Source: Pyrus communis
Taxonomy: Eukaryota; Streptophyta; Magnoliopsida; Rosales; Rosaceae
DNA: 64,000 nucleotides
Reading direction: 5' to 3'
Assembly: GCF_963583255.1 (NCBI RefSeq)
Contig: NC_084807.1
Span: 4,816,872 to 4,880,871 of the forward strand
Below the pieces are notes generated by a model. The model was given only the letters and a program-made list of their open reading frames with translations. It was not told where the DNA came from and did not search any database. Made by a program: the position numbers and the translations under genes. Of this stretch, positions 37,261-47,003 are shown one piece after another. The stretch's first letter is position 1. Every line of letters starts with the position of its first letter.

Positions 37261-37433
37261 TAAATTACGCCAGAAATTCCGGCTTTTTGAATTGGTGGAC
37301 GCGTCGCCTTGGCTTTTTTTATTGAGCTATCGATCACCACAACAAACACACTCTGAAGATTTCCCATTCTTGAAAATCGACTCCGGCCCTTTGAAATTTA
37401 ACTCCATCCCTTCTCCTTGAACACTTTTGAAAA

Positions 37434-38111
37434 ATGGCAAACTCATCGAACCTTAGCTTGGAATTGAGCCTTAGCAGTGATGCGGGCGCGCCGCGTCAAG
37501 GTAACGTATGGCGCCCTGCATTCTTTTCTTCTAACGGTCCTCTCACAGGTGAAGACTCCGTGATGCAGGACGCCATAACAGCTACAATAGTAGCTAGGAA
37601 CCTCCTCACTCCGAAAGATAGTAGGCTGCTGTCAGGACGGTCCGATGAGTTGGCCGTTCAAGAGTCCCTCGCACTTAGTGTTCAGTGTGCGAGTTCTGTG
37701 TCCAACATGGGCCAACGCCTGCTTGCCCGCTCCCGTCAGGTGGAATCATTGATGGCAGAGGTGGAAAGTCTCAAGCAGGAGATCCAGCAGCTGAAGTATG
37801 AGAATAGAAGTTTGCACGTGCTTGCAAACAACTATTCGACGGGCATGAAGAGGAAGCTTGATGAGCTGCAAGAGTCTGAAGGTCGGATTCACAGTGACCG
37901 TCAAAGGTTTTCGTCTTTCCTCCAGAGGCACCTTTTTCCTGGCTCATCCAGCGCTTGGCCAAGTATTGAGGCCTGGAATGCTCTATCTTCGATGCCTCCC
38001 GCTCCGATGTCTTCTGCTCCTACGCCTTCCGCTCCGATGCCTTCTGTTCCTACGCCTTCCGCTTCAAGAGTAAAGCCACGTAGTGGGGCCTCAAGCAAAC
38101 AACCTTTGTGA
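37434..38111 (+). CDS. Antisense ORF of the gypsy element: 225-aa coiled-coil protein
   Basis: Complete frame on the strand opposite gag-pol, between pol and the 3' LTR. The ATG lies in a good plant context (AAAAATGGC). Residues about 1-60 are Ser/Leu-rich (SSNLSLELSLSS), and 75-100 are Ala/Ser/Gln-rich. Residues about 97-140 form a heptad-like coiled coil (VESLMAEVESLKQEIQQLK). A basic helix (MKRKLDEL) follows, then a segment RFSSFLQRHLFPG, and a Pro/Ser/Ala-rich repeat tail (APMPSVPTPSA). There is no enzyme motif, signal peptide or membrane span. An AATAAA signal follows at 38145. Antisense extra ORFs between pol and the 3' LTR are known from some Tat-lineage plant elements such as Grande. 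Whether this ORF is related to those needs a search; its function is unknown. Confidence 0.75.
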   Translation: MANSSNLSLELSLSSDAGAPRQGNVWRPAFFSSNGPLTGEDSVMQDAITATIVARNLLTPKDSRLLSGRSDELAVQESLALSVQCASSVSNMGQRLLARSRQVESLMAEVESLKQEIQQLKYENRSLHVLANNYSTGMKRKLDELQESEGRIHSDRQRFSSFLQRHLFPGSSSAWPSIEAWNALSSMPPAPMSSAPTPSAPMPSVPTPSASRVKPRSGASSKQPL

Positions 38112-38144
38112 AGCACCATCTTTCTTTGTTTAGCAGTGCCTATC

Positions 38145-38150
38145 AATAAA
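38145..38150 (+). terminator. Candidate polyadenylation signal of the antisense ORF
   Basis: AATAAA 34 bp after the stop of the 225-aa ORF, on the same strand. Confidence 0.4.
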
Positions 38151-38258
38151 TCAAACATTTTCTCAATGTTACAATCATAGACTCACACAATTAATAAACA
38201 AACAAACAATAACAACTAAACAACCTAACAAGGCAGAAACGAAATAGCAACAAAGAGA

Positions 38259-38293
<35 letters not shown>

Positions 38294-38397
38294 GAATCTG
38301 GATTTGGAGTGCTTTCTAAGTCTTCCTTTGTTGAATGCATGGGTTGCCTCCCAAGTAGCGCTTTCTTTTACGTCTTGCAGCCGGACGGTACCTCCGT

Positions 38398-41157
38398 TTA
38401 AGCTTGACTAGGTTCCACGGCATGGAGGGGTACCTCCTCCACGACATGCTCCTCAAACATCTCGTAATAGGGCTTCAATCGATGCCCATTCACTTTGAAT
38501 TCTTGCTGCGTCCTTGAACTTTTGATTTGCACTGCACCATGAGGGAAAACATTAGTAACAACAAACGGGCCAATCCATTTAGAACGCAACTTACCAGGAA
38601 ACAAACGTAGGCGAGAGTTGAAAAGTAACACTTTCTGCCCAACTGTGAAGGTCTTGGTTCGAATCATTTTATCATGGAATGCTTTGGTCTTGGCTTTGTA
38701 CATCCGGGCATTCTCATAGGCTTCATTCCGAATCTCCTCAAGTTCATTCAATTGGAGCTTCCTATGAACTCCCGCTGCATCTATGTCCATGTTGAAAGTC
38801 TTCACGGCCCAATGTGCCTTGTGCTCTAACTCTACGGGCAAATGACATGGCTTACCATAGACGAGCCGAAAAGGTGACATCCCAATGGGTGTTTTGTATG
38901 CCGTACGATATGCCCACAGTGCATCATCTAAACGTAAGCTCCAATCCCTCCTTGTTGGTCCAACGGTCTTCTCCAAAATTTGTTTGATTTCTCGGTTAGA
39001 CACCTCGGCTTGGCCATTTGTTTGAGGATGGTAAGGTGTGGAGACCTTATGGTTGACATGGTACTTTCTTAGCAACGCCTCAATGGTCCGATTGCAAAAG
39101 TGAGAGCCTCCATCACTTATGATTACTCTTGGCATTCCAAACCTAGCAAAAATGTTAGTTTTCACGAAATCTGCAACCACCTTAGAATCGTTAGTACGGG
39201 TGGCTTTTGCTTCCACCCATTTAGAAACATAATCAACGGCTAGCAAGATATAAGTGAAACCATAAGATGGAGGGAAAGGGCCCATGAAATCAATGCCCCA
39301 AACATCAAAAATTTCAACATTAAAGACAGGGGTTTGCGGCATTTGGTCCTTGGTACCTATGTTACCCATTCGTTGGCAACGATCACAAGACATACAAAAG
39401 GTTCTAGCATCCCTAAATATAGTCGGCCAATAAAAACCACACTCTAGAACCTTGAGGGCAGTGCGTTGTGTGCCAAAATGACCACCACATGCATATGTGT
39501 GACAAAAGCTTAGAATTGAGTGAAATTCAGAATCATGCACACATCTACGTACAATTTGATCTGAGCAAAACTTCCACAAATAAGGGTCATCCCAAACATA
39601 GAAACGTGCATCATTTTTAAGCTTATCACGTTGGTGCTTGTTTAGTTCATTTGGAATTTGTTTAGCCACCAAGTAATTCACTAAATCTGCATACCATGGT
39701 TCACTTACCTCAATGGATAGCAGCTGCTTATCGGGAAAAGTTTCAGGGATAGGTACGGCATGTTCATGCTCCTCGTGGATCATTCGGCTTAAATGGTCAG
39801 CCACTACATTCTCGCTTCCTTTCTTATCTCGGATTTCAATATCAAATTCTTGAAGAAGAAGAATCCAACGAATAAGCCTCGGCTTTGCTTCCTTTTTCGT
39901 GAGCAAGTACCTCAAAGCTGCATGATCAGAATAAACGATTACTTTAGTACCAATTAAATATGAACGGAATTTATCTAAAGCAAAAACCACAGCTAGAAGT
40001 TCTTTTTCCGTCGTGGAGTAGTTCAATTGGGCATCATTGAGAGTCCGAGAGGCATAGTATATGACATGCGGCCGCTTGTCTCTTCTTTGTCCTAGAACAG
40101 CTCCTAATGCATAGTCGGATGCATCGCACATGAGCTCGAACGGAAGGCTCCAATCTGGAGGTACAATAATGGGGGCCGAGACTAGCTTCTCCTTGAGTTG
40201 GTTAAATGCCGAATTACACTCTTCATCAAACTTGAATGGCACATCTTTTTGAAGCAATCGGCAAAGAGGGTTGGACATCTTGGAGAAGTCCTTGATAAAA
40301 CGCCTATAGAACCCTGCATGGCCAAGAAACGAACGTACCTCTCTAACCGAAGTAGGAGAGGGTAAGTGACGTACAAGGTCTATTTTCGATTTATCTACTT
40401 CAATTCCTTTTTCTGAAACAATATGTCCTAAAACTATACCTTGTTTCACCATAAAGTGACATTTCTCCCAATTCAAGACAAGGTTAGTTTCAACACATCG
40501 TTTCAAAATTAAGGTCAGATTATCTAAGCAATTATCAAATGAACTCCCAAATACACTGAAATCATCCATGAAAACCTCAATGATCTTTTCAACAAAATCG
40601 GAAAATATACTTACCATACACCTTTGGAAAGTGGCCGGTGCGTTGCATAAGCCAAATGGCATGCGACGATAAGCAAATGTTCCAAAGGGACATGTGAATG
40701 TGGTCTTCTCTTGATCATCAGGGGCTATCACAATTTGGTTATATCCAGAGTATCCATCAAGAAAACAGTAAAAAGCATGACCGGCTAACCTTTCGAGCAT
40801 CTGGTCGATGAATGGCAAAGGAAAGTGATCTTTCCTAGTCATGGCATTTAGCTTCCGGTAATCGATACATACTCGCCATCCAGTCTGAATGCGTGTAGGC
40901 ACGAGCTCATTCTCATCATTCTTGATAACAGTTACTCCGGACTTCTTGGGAACAACTTGAACTGGAGAGACCCAACGGCTATCGGAGATAGGGTAGATCA
41001 CTCCGCAATCCAAAAGCTTGATTATTTCCTTCTTCACCACTTCCATCATCGGAGGGTTGAGACGGCGTTGAGCCTCTCGAGTTGGTTTAGCCCCCTCCTC
41101 AAGAAGTATACGGTGCATGCATGTGGTAGGGCTTATTCCTTTAATGTCGGCCAAAGT
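38398..41157 (-). CDS. Gypsy pol: reverse transcriptase, RNase H, integrase
   Basis: The open frame continues directly, in the same frame, after the TGA that ends gag-protease (about 919 codons, no ATG at its start; it opens ACT TTG GCC). In order: RT with [20 protein letters not shown], the [12 protein letters not shown] segment and the catalytic FMDDFSVF. RNase H follows with [25 protein letters not shown] and [11 protein letters not shown]. Then the integrase zinc finger of H-H-C-C type (ACGGHFG to CDRCQRMG) and the integrase core with [16 protein letters not shown] and the [12 protein letters not shown] segment holding the third acidic residue. It ends with a C-terminal SH3-like region ([13 protein letters not shown]). 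No other stop or frameshift is seen. It would be made only by readthrough, or was lost by a point mutation. Confidence 0.95.
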   Translation of the reverse strand, partial: TLADIKGISPTTCMHRILLEEGAKPTREAQRRLNPPMMEVVKKEIIKLLDCGVIYPISDSRWVSPVQVVPKKSGVTVIKNDENELVPTRIQTGWRVCIDYRKLNAMTRKDHFPLPFIDQMLERLAGHAFYCFLDGYSGYNQIVIAPDDQEKTTFTCPFGTFAYRRMPFGLCNAPATFQRCMVSIFSDFVEKIIEVFMDDFSVFGSSFDNCLDNLTLILKRCVETNLVLNWEKCHFMVKQGIVLGHIVSEKGIEVDKSKIDLVRHLPSPTSVREVRSFLGHAGFYRRFIKDFSKMSNPLCRLLQKDVPFKFDEECNSAFNQLKEKLVSAPIIVPPDWSLPFELMCDASDYALGAVLGQRRDKRPHVIYYASRTLNDAQLNYSTTEKELLAVVFALDKFRSYLIGTKVIVYSDHAALRYLLTKKEAKPRLIRWILLLQEFDIEIRDKKGSENVVADHLSRMIHEEHEHAVPIPETFPDKQLLSIEVSEPWYADLVNYLVAKQIPNELNKHQRDKLKNDARFYVWDDPYLWKFCSDQIVRRCVHDSEFHSILSFCHTYACGGHFGTQRTALKVLECGFYWPTIFRDARTFCMSCDRCQRMGNIGTKDQMPQTPVFNVEIFDVWGIDFMGPFPPSYGFTYILLAVDYVSKWVEAKATRTNDSKVVADFVKTNIFARFGMPRVIISDGGSHFCNRTIEALLRKYHVNHKVSTPYHPQTNGQAEVSNREIKQILEKTVGPTRRDWSLRLDDALWAYRTAYKTPIGMSPFRLVYGKPCHLPVELEHKAHWAVKTFNMDIDAAGVHRKLQLNELEEIRNEAYENARMYKAKTKAFHDKMIRTKTFTVGQKVLLFNSRLRLFPGKLRSKWIGPFVVTNVFPHGAVQIKSSRTQQEFKVNGHRLKPYYEMFEEHVVEEVPLHAVEPSQA

Positions 41158-43920
41158 TCACCCTATGGCCGTTTTGTGCTCTCGCAGCACCCTCACAAGC
41201 TTCTCCTCCTCCATTGCCGTGAGACTTGATGAAATGATGACGGGCAATGTTTCGCCTTTTCCCAAAAACACATACTTCAAATGGTCCGGCAACGGCTTAA
41301 GTTCAAGCGATGGTGCCTGAACAACAGAAGGTAGCATCTTAGTGGAAACTGAATTTGAAAGTGAGAGTGGAACCTTACCATATTGTTGTGGCAATGACTC
41401 AAGGGCTGCCACAACCTCGATTATTTCTTCACTAGAACCCATTGCAAAGAATTCCTCCTCCTTGCCGTGGCCTTGCATTGGCCCAAATCCTTCATTTTTG
41501 CACTCTATGGCCTTAGTGATGGTTGTTTCCAGGGCGTCCTCGTTCAATTCTTCAAGGTATACCTGCGCCAAAGAATCGATAACATCAATGGAAAAACAAG
41601 AATGGTCATCAACGGGATATCTCATAGTTTCAGAAATATTAAAATCAATCACTTCCCCATCGAATTCCATTGTCAAGGTGCCTTTGTATACATCAATCTT
41701 CGTTCGGGCCGTCTTCATGAATGGCCTACCAAGGAGAATCGGCAAAGATGTAGAATGGGCTGAATCCTCCATGTCTAGGACGTAGAAATCAGCCGGAAAA
41801 ATTAAATGGTTCACCTGCACAAGCACATCCTCCAAAACTCCTTTTGGATACGCGTTAGAACGATCAGCCAATTGTATAATTACACCATCTTGTTTTAATT
41901 CACCCAAATTCATAGATGCATAAATAGAATAAGGCATGACATTTATGGATGCACCTAAATCAAGCATGGCATGTTCAAAACGATTATGTCCAATCACACA
42001 AGGAATCGTGAAACTACCGGGGTCTTTGCACTTGGTAGGCAGTTTACGTTGCAAAACAGCGGACACATTCTCGCTTACCTTCACTACCTCTTTGTTTGCC
42101 CTTCTTCTCTTTGTATTGCATAGGTCCTTGAGGAATTTAGCATACTTTGGAACCTGTTTGATTGCATCGAGAAGCGGTATGTTCACTTGCACCTTCCGGA
42201 ACGTTTCAAGAATGTCCTTCTCGCTTTCTTCCTTTTTTTCTTGCATGAACCTGCGAGGAAAAGGTACATTGGGCAGATTAGGACGTGAAGTACATGAATT
42301 TGAACTTAAATTACCTGATTTGGCCGAGTTAGGGTGATCTGCCTCAGGTTGTGTCGTCTCTTCATCTACTTTCTGGGCAGATTTGGGATTGTTTGGCTCG
42401 GTCCCAACTTCTTTTCCACCCCTTAGGGTGATGGCCTTGGCGGATTCGAATCCTCCCTTTGGATTGACTGTGGTTGAGCTAGGAAGCTTTCCTTGCTCTC
42501 TAATCTGTCCAAGGAACTCAGAAATCTGCCCTATTTGTTTCTTCATATCCGTCATCTCCTTCTCGTTATTTGCTATCCGGTTGTTTTGATTTTGCAACCC
42601 CTGCGAAATAGAGGTTAGTAATTGCATAGCTTGATCACTTTCCAAGGACGTACCTGAATGAGATGATGCCGAAGGTTGTTGGGGTTGTTGGGGTTGTTGG
42701 GGTGCATACGGCTTGGAATAAAAACCAGGGGGGTTTGGCCTAAATCCTCCTTGTTGGGCAGCTTGTTGTGGCTCCCTCCATTTGAAGTTTGGATGGTCCC
42801 TCCATCCGGCATTGTAAGTGTTCGAGTATGGGTTGTTTTGATTTTGTCCTTGGAAACCAATTGCATTGGCAGATTCCCACCCACCATTCTCGATTAGTTG
42901 AGGGCACTTGTCGGATGGATGCCCTTGAATTGAGCACACGCCACAAACTTGGTGTTCTTGTGCTTTTGGACCAATCACAACCTGAGAAACAAGAGAAGTA
43001 AGATTAGCAAGTTGTGATTGAATTTCAGAAATAGCACTCACCTCATTTACACTTTGTTGTCGTGGGGCTTCCCTTTGACCCACTCCTTCATATTGTTGAG
43101 CGTTAAGCGCTCGGTTGGCTATGAGAATCTTGGCATCCCTTGGTGTTTTGTCCACCAATGCTCCTCCCGCCGATGCATCAAGCATTTGACGTTCGATAGG
43201 AATGAGGCCCTCATAGAAATATTGAAGGAGAAGTTCCTCCTTCATTTGATGTTGAGGACATGAAGCTACAAGGCCCTTGAAGCGCTCATAATAAGCCGGG
43301 AATGTCTCACCATGATTCTGTTGAATACCACTAATTTTCTTCCGTAGGAGAATCACTCTTGAAGTAGGGAAGAATTTCTCCAAGAAAGCACGCTTCATAC
43401 TCTCCCACGAAGTCACAGTTCCCGGGGCTAGTTCGTAGAGCCAATCTATGGCCTTGTCCATAAGTGAAAATGGAAAGGCCTTCATCTTCAATATACTCCC
43501 ATCCACATTGACGGGGGTCATGCTCGAACAAACCACCTCGAACTCCTTCAAGTGTTTGTTGGGGTCTTCCATAGACAAGCCATGGAACTTCGGAATATGG
43601 TGTAACAGACTGGATTTGAATTCAAATTCCTCAGTCTTCCCCTCTGCAGCCGTGGGGTATTGGATACAAAGAGGCAATGCATTATCCAAACCCGAGGCCG
43701 AAAGCTCCTTGATGGTTCTATTATCTGCTGCCATGGCTTGTTCTTCTTCAAAAATCTGATCCGTGGGCTTTTCTTCTACACCTACTTCGTCTTCTTCAAG
43801 CCCAGGTTGTGGTGGAGGTTGTGGTGGCTCTTGTTGACTCCTCGTTCTCCTCAAAGTGCGTTCAAAATCACCGTCAAAGTCGGAGATGTTCTCTATAATA
43901 GGCCGAGAGTTACGAGTCAT
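41158..43920 (-). CDS. Gypsy gag and aspartic protease
   Basis: 920 codons from ATG at 43920 to TGA at 41158-41160. An acidic, proline-rich N-terminus (to about residue 60) precedes a retrotransposon gag domain (LLHHIPKFHGLSMEDPNKHL, then WESMKRAFLEKFFP). A CCHC knuckle CGVCSIQGHPSDKC is near residue 325, followed by a Gln/Pro-rich linker. The aspartic protease has LDLGASINVMPYSIY, with Leu in the middle of the D-x-G triad as usual for this lineage, and ILLGRPFM further on. The frame runs straight into pol after one TGA; the family consensus there, as I know it, has Trp before TLADIKGI. This points to a TGG-to-TGA change, so the element probably once encoded one gag-pol polyprotein. Confidence 0.95.
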   Translation of the reverse strand: MTRNSRPIIENISDFDGDFERTLRRTRSQQEPPQPPPQPGLEEDEVGVEEKPTDQIFEEEQAMAADNRTIKELSASGLDNALPLCIQYPTAAEGKTEEFEFKSSLLHHIPKFHGLSMEDPNKHLKEFEVVCSSMTPVNVDGSILKMKAFPFSLMDKAIDWLYELAPGTVTSWESMKRAFLEKFFPTSRVILLRKKISGIQQNHGETFPAYYERFKGLVASCPQHQMKEELLLQYFYEGLIPIERQMLDASAGGALVDKTPRDAKILIANRALNAQQYEGVGQREAPRQQSVNEVSAISEIQSQLANLTSLVSQVVIGPKAQEHQVCGVCSIQGHPSDKCPQLIENGGWESANAIGFQGQNQNNPYSNTYNAGWRDHPNFKWREPQQAAQQGGFRPNPPGFYSKPYAPQQPQQPQQPSASSHSGTSLESDQAMQLLTSISQGLQNQNNRIANNEKEMTDMKKQIGQISEFLGQIREQGKLPSSTTVNPKGGFESAKAITLRGGKEVGTEPNNPKSAQKVDEETTQPEADHPNSAKSGNLSSNSCTSRPNLPNVPFPRRFMQEKKEESEKDILETFRKVQVNIPLLDAIKQVPKYAKFLKDLCNTKRRRANKEVVKVSENVSAVLQRKLPTKCKDPGSFTIPCVIGHNRFEHAMLDLGASINVMPYSIYASMNLGELKQDGVIIQLADRSNAYPKGVLEDVLVQVNHLIFPADFYVLDMEDSAHSTSLPILLGRPFMKTARTKIDVYKGTLTMEFDGEVIDFNISETMRYPVDDHSCFSIDVIDSLAQVYLEELNEDALETTITKAIECKNEGFGPMQGHGKEEEFFAMGSSEEIIEVVAALESLPQQYGKVPLSLSNSVSTKMLPSVVQAPSLELKPLPDHLKYVFLGKGETLPVIISSSLTAMEEEKLVRVLREHKTAIG

Positions 43921-44027
43921 ACACAGTACCTAAAAAAACAAGGAAACAGACAAACTAAGAATCTGAAATAAGAATGCACGAAAAACAAAATATAAAAATA
44001 AAGACAAAGGATTAGCAAAGTTGCTAA

Positions 44028-44045
44028 TCCCCGGCAACGGCGCCA
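44028..44045 (-). other. Primer binding site, tRNA-Asp type
   Basis: On - the 18 nt TGGCGCCGTTGCCGGGGA start 5 bp inside the 5' LTR. They are the complement of the CCA-bearing 3' end of plant tRNA-Asp. Confidence 0.88.
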
Positions 44046-44050
44046 AAATT

Positions 44051-46449
44051 TGATGCGAAAATTTACTTGACACTCAAATTAAACCCTCGTTTGACAATTG
44101 TAGTAGAATGGATAAGTGAGGGATCGTTCTAGACCGGGGATTAGGAGGGCTTGCTAAAACCTTCTAAATTGTCTTAAAAACATAAAAACTAACTTTTAAA
44201 ACACTAAGACAAACTAAAAGAATTAAAACAAGTTTAAAAGACTCCAAATACTCAAAAACATAAAATAAGACAAATCAAATGAATAAGACTTAACAAAATA
44301 AGGGGGGTGATTGTGGTTGGATGAGATTAAATTAAATGGACAAATTGTAATTAAAGGCAAAACGTAAATATGAATGTGATGAAAATATGGATGATGGAAT
44401 AGCCAAGGGGTTCTTCTCCACACATGTTACACTTGCATACAATATTGATTCTCAGTTGGTCTTTCGATAAGTTGTGAAACTCAATGCTCCAAGTTAATTA
44501 GGTCCGCTTAGATTAACTTTCAGATTTCCCTAAATTCGTTGGATTGAATGGAATACGCATTACAACCAAATTATTCTTAATCAAAGTCCCTAACTATGGA
44601 ATACGCATGATAGAGACATTCAACAAAGATCATTAAGTTCAATGAAAATTATAAGTGTTGACGAGGCATTCGTTACTATGGAATACGCATGAAACTTATG
44701 CCAAGAATTCGTTTAACGCGATTGTTTATAAGCAACCTCCACTACTTGTGAATATAAGTTCATAACGATTAGGTGAAACTCACTTATATTCTAGCGTCAT
44801 ATTCATGCATGAAAATTAAGCTTGCAATCTCAATGAACATACATAAATAAGTTATCAATCAAACAGTTAAACGAATTGAATCCACAACTTATGAAATTCC
44901 AACCAAAAGTAATCAATTCATATTGCAAATATAAACATAGTTTCGAATCACCCCCTAGCTAAAGGGGGTTTAGTTCCTCATAACCTTGAAATCAAAGAAA
45001 CAACTAAACATTCCAACAACTCAAACTTGAATTGTATGAACGTTTAGGCACTCTTATCTTCCATTCGTCATACGTACAAAACAAAGAGAATTAAATTATA
45101 ACTTTGAAATCAAAGAAACACCCAAACATTCCAACAACTCAAACTTGAATTGTATGAACGTTTAGGCACTCTTCTCTTCCTCTTCGTTGTGGCACAAGGT
45201 CTAAGGAGATGTTAAGGGCTTTAGGTGTATGTGGAATGGAGTAGGGAGTGGTTGGAGATGGAAGAATGAAGAGAAAATATGCAGAAAATGAAGTGGGACT
45301 CACGGCAATGGAATGGGTTTGTTGCTTGGTGTTTGTAACTGAAAATGTGTATGAAAATGAGATCCCCCTAAATGAATGAATGCAAGGGTATTTATAGGAG
45401 GAGTGGAGGTGTAAATGGCTGTTTGTTTAATGTGTTTGTGTGGAGGAATGATGAGAAAACAGCTAGGACACATGTGAAAATCTGGAAAGCAAATGGAGTG
45501 CACGGCATTGATGTTGGAATTGCATGTGTGTGCTGAAAATAGTGTGTGTATGCATGTGTTTGGGAAGCTTTCTTGCTCATTTTCTGGATGCAATGATGAA
45601 GATATTAATAATTAATGCATGTAGGTGGCTGAAATGATGAAGAATGAGTGGTGGAAATGAAAGGGAAAGCTAGAAAAGCATGTGAAGATGCTGGAATTTC
45701 AAAGGGAACTCACGGCATTGAAGGTTTTGGTGCATGTGTTGGCTGTTTTGTGTTGTGAATTATGATGAATGCATGTGAGTTAAAGAGGGAGAATGTGGTG
45801 AAATGATGAAGTAGGAAGGTGGAAATGCATGTGAGATGTTTGGAAAGGAAATGGGAACCCACGGCATTGAAGTTGTTTTGTTGATGTGTGAATGCATGTG
45901 ACTTGTTTGTGGAATAAAGAATGAATGGTGGAAATGTGAGTGAATGATGTGCATGTGTGAGAATGCATGTGGAATTAAGAGGAGTATGGAAGTGAAATAA
46001 ATGAATGATATATTAAGTGATAAGTGAATGATATGTGGTGAGTGATAAGTGAATGGTTTGATAAGTGATAAATGAACTAGTTTAAAGGGCTAGGGTTTAA
46101 GTACATAGAATGGGCCTAAAATAGGTTGGTTTGTATGGCATAATGTGTTTGATTGGGCTAGAGGTTTTCCATGGCTCAAAGGATTTGTTTGATTGGGCTA
46201 GGCCCTTTGTTTGATGTCCCCAAAGAGCATACAAGGCTTCAATTTCGTCCATCCTCTTTGCTCCATGATTAAGCTATCCAATTCATGCACAAAAATGCTC
46301 CAAATAGCCTCAAAATGCACTTTCTTGCTCCCTAAGCCCTTAGAACCTGAAAACACACAAAAGAAGCATAAAGGACTAAAATAACTAGAGAAACATAACG
46401 TAAATGCACGAGAACAAGCCATTTAAGTCGCATGAATATGCTCCTATCA
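44051..46449 (-). repeat. 5' LTR of the gypsy element
   Basis: 2,399 bp, carrying the promoter for gag-pol on -. It ends at the AGCAT target duplication on the right. Confidence 0.97.
45388..45398 (-). promoter_or_regulatory. TATA box of the 5' LTR promoter
   Basis: CCTATAAATAC on -, a near-consensus plant TATA box and the best in the LTR. Transcription would start about 30 bp downstream, near 45360. The same site exists in the 3' LTR near 33176-33186. Confidence 0.65.
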
Positions 46450-46454
46450 AGCAT

Positions 46455-47003
46455 CTTTAAACAACTAGGCAAATGCCTAAGCATTTAAATTTGATGAGTC
46501 ACATAAGCAAACTTGGCTCTAAGAGAACTTTGATGAGTTACATAAACTCATTTCATGTAAGTTCTTCTCTGATTGAACCCCATGAGCAAATTTGTCGTTT
46601 CATCTAGTTATATCTTGTTGTGTCTATCGCATTATTGGACTCCATGAGGAAATTTGTCATTTCATCTAGTTATATCTTTAAAACATTAGTTGCCTAAAGA
46701 GTATTATAACATTAATAACATAATGAGTGTTGTAGAAATAAAGGAATATGTTTCAGATTATTGGTGCTAAAATCCTACAAAGTCAAACTATATCCTCACA
46801 TGATTTGACCCAATGTTTATTTTGCACAAATGCCAAGAGAAATAATGATTACATGAGTGTTATTGTTAGAGGTTGTCAACATATCGCATTTGTATAATGA
46901 TTTTGCATGTTTGCATGAGATTTAACTGTTTAACCAAACTATTGAGTACCGAATAAAATGTTGATCGGTTAAATACTTTTTATGCCTAAAGAACCGAGGA
47001 CTT
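46455..47003. other. Intergenic spacer
   Basis: No gene. One imperfect direct repeat: ATGAGCAAATTTGTCGTTTC near 46582 and ATGAGGAAATTTGTCATTTC near 46644, each followed by ATCTAGTTATATCT, spacing 62 bp. Confidence 0.6.

Larger units (their letters stand above)
31839..46449 (-). mobile_element. Complete young Ty3/gypsy LTR retrotransposon, 14,611 bp
   Basis: Two LTRs of equal length (2,399 bp) with TG...CA ends (TGATGCG...CCTATCA) are flanked by the 5-bp target duplication AGCAT (31834-31838 and 46450-46454). Genes run on -: gag-protease then RT-RNaseH-integrase. The primer site matches tRNA-Asp and a polypurine tract precedes the 3' LTR. Comparing the LTRs by eye I found three differences, all transitions (32110/44322, 32220/44432, 32281/44493), so insertion is recent: below roughly 0.1 My at commonly used plant rates. 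RT motif FMDDFSVF, protease DLGAS and the tRNA-Asp primer fit the Athila/Tat side of plant gypsy elements. Final clade assignment needs a tree. It inserted into the right end of the local duplication. Confidence 0.97.
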
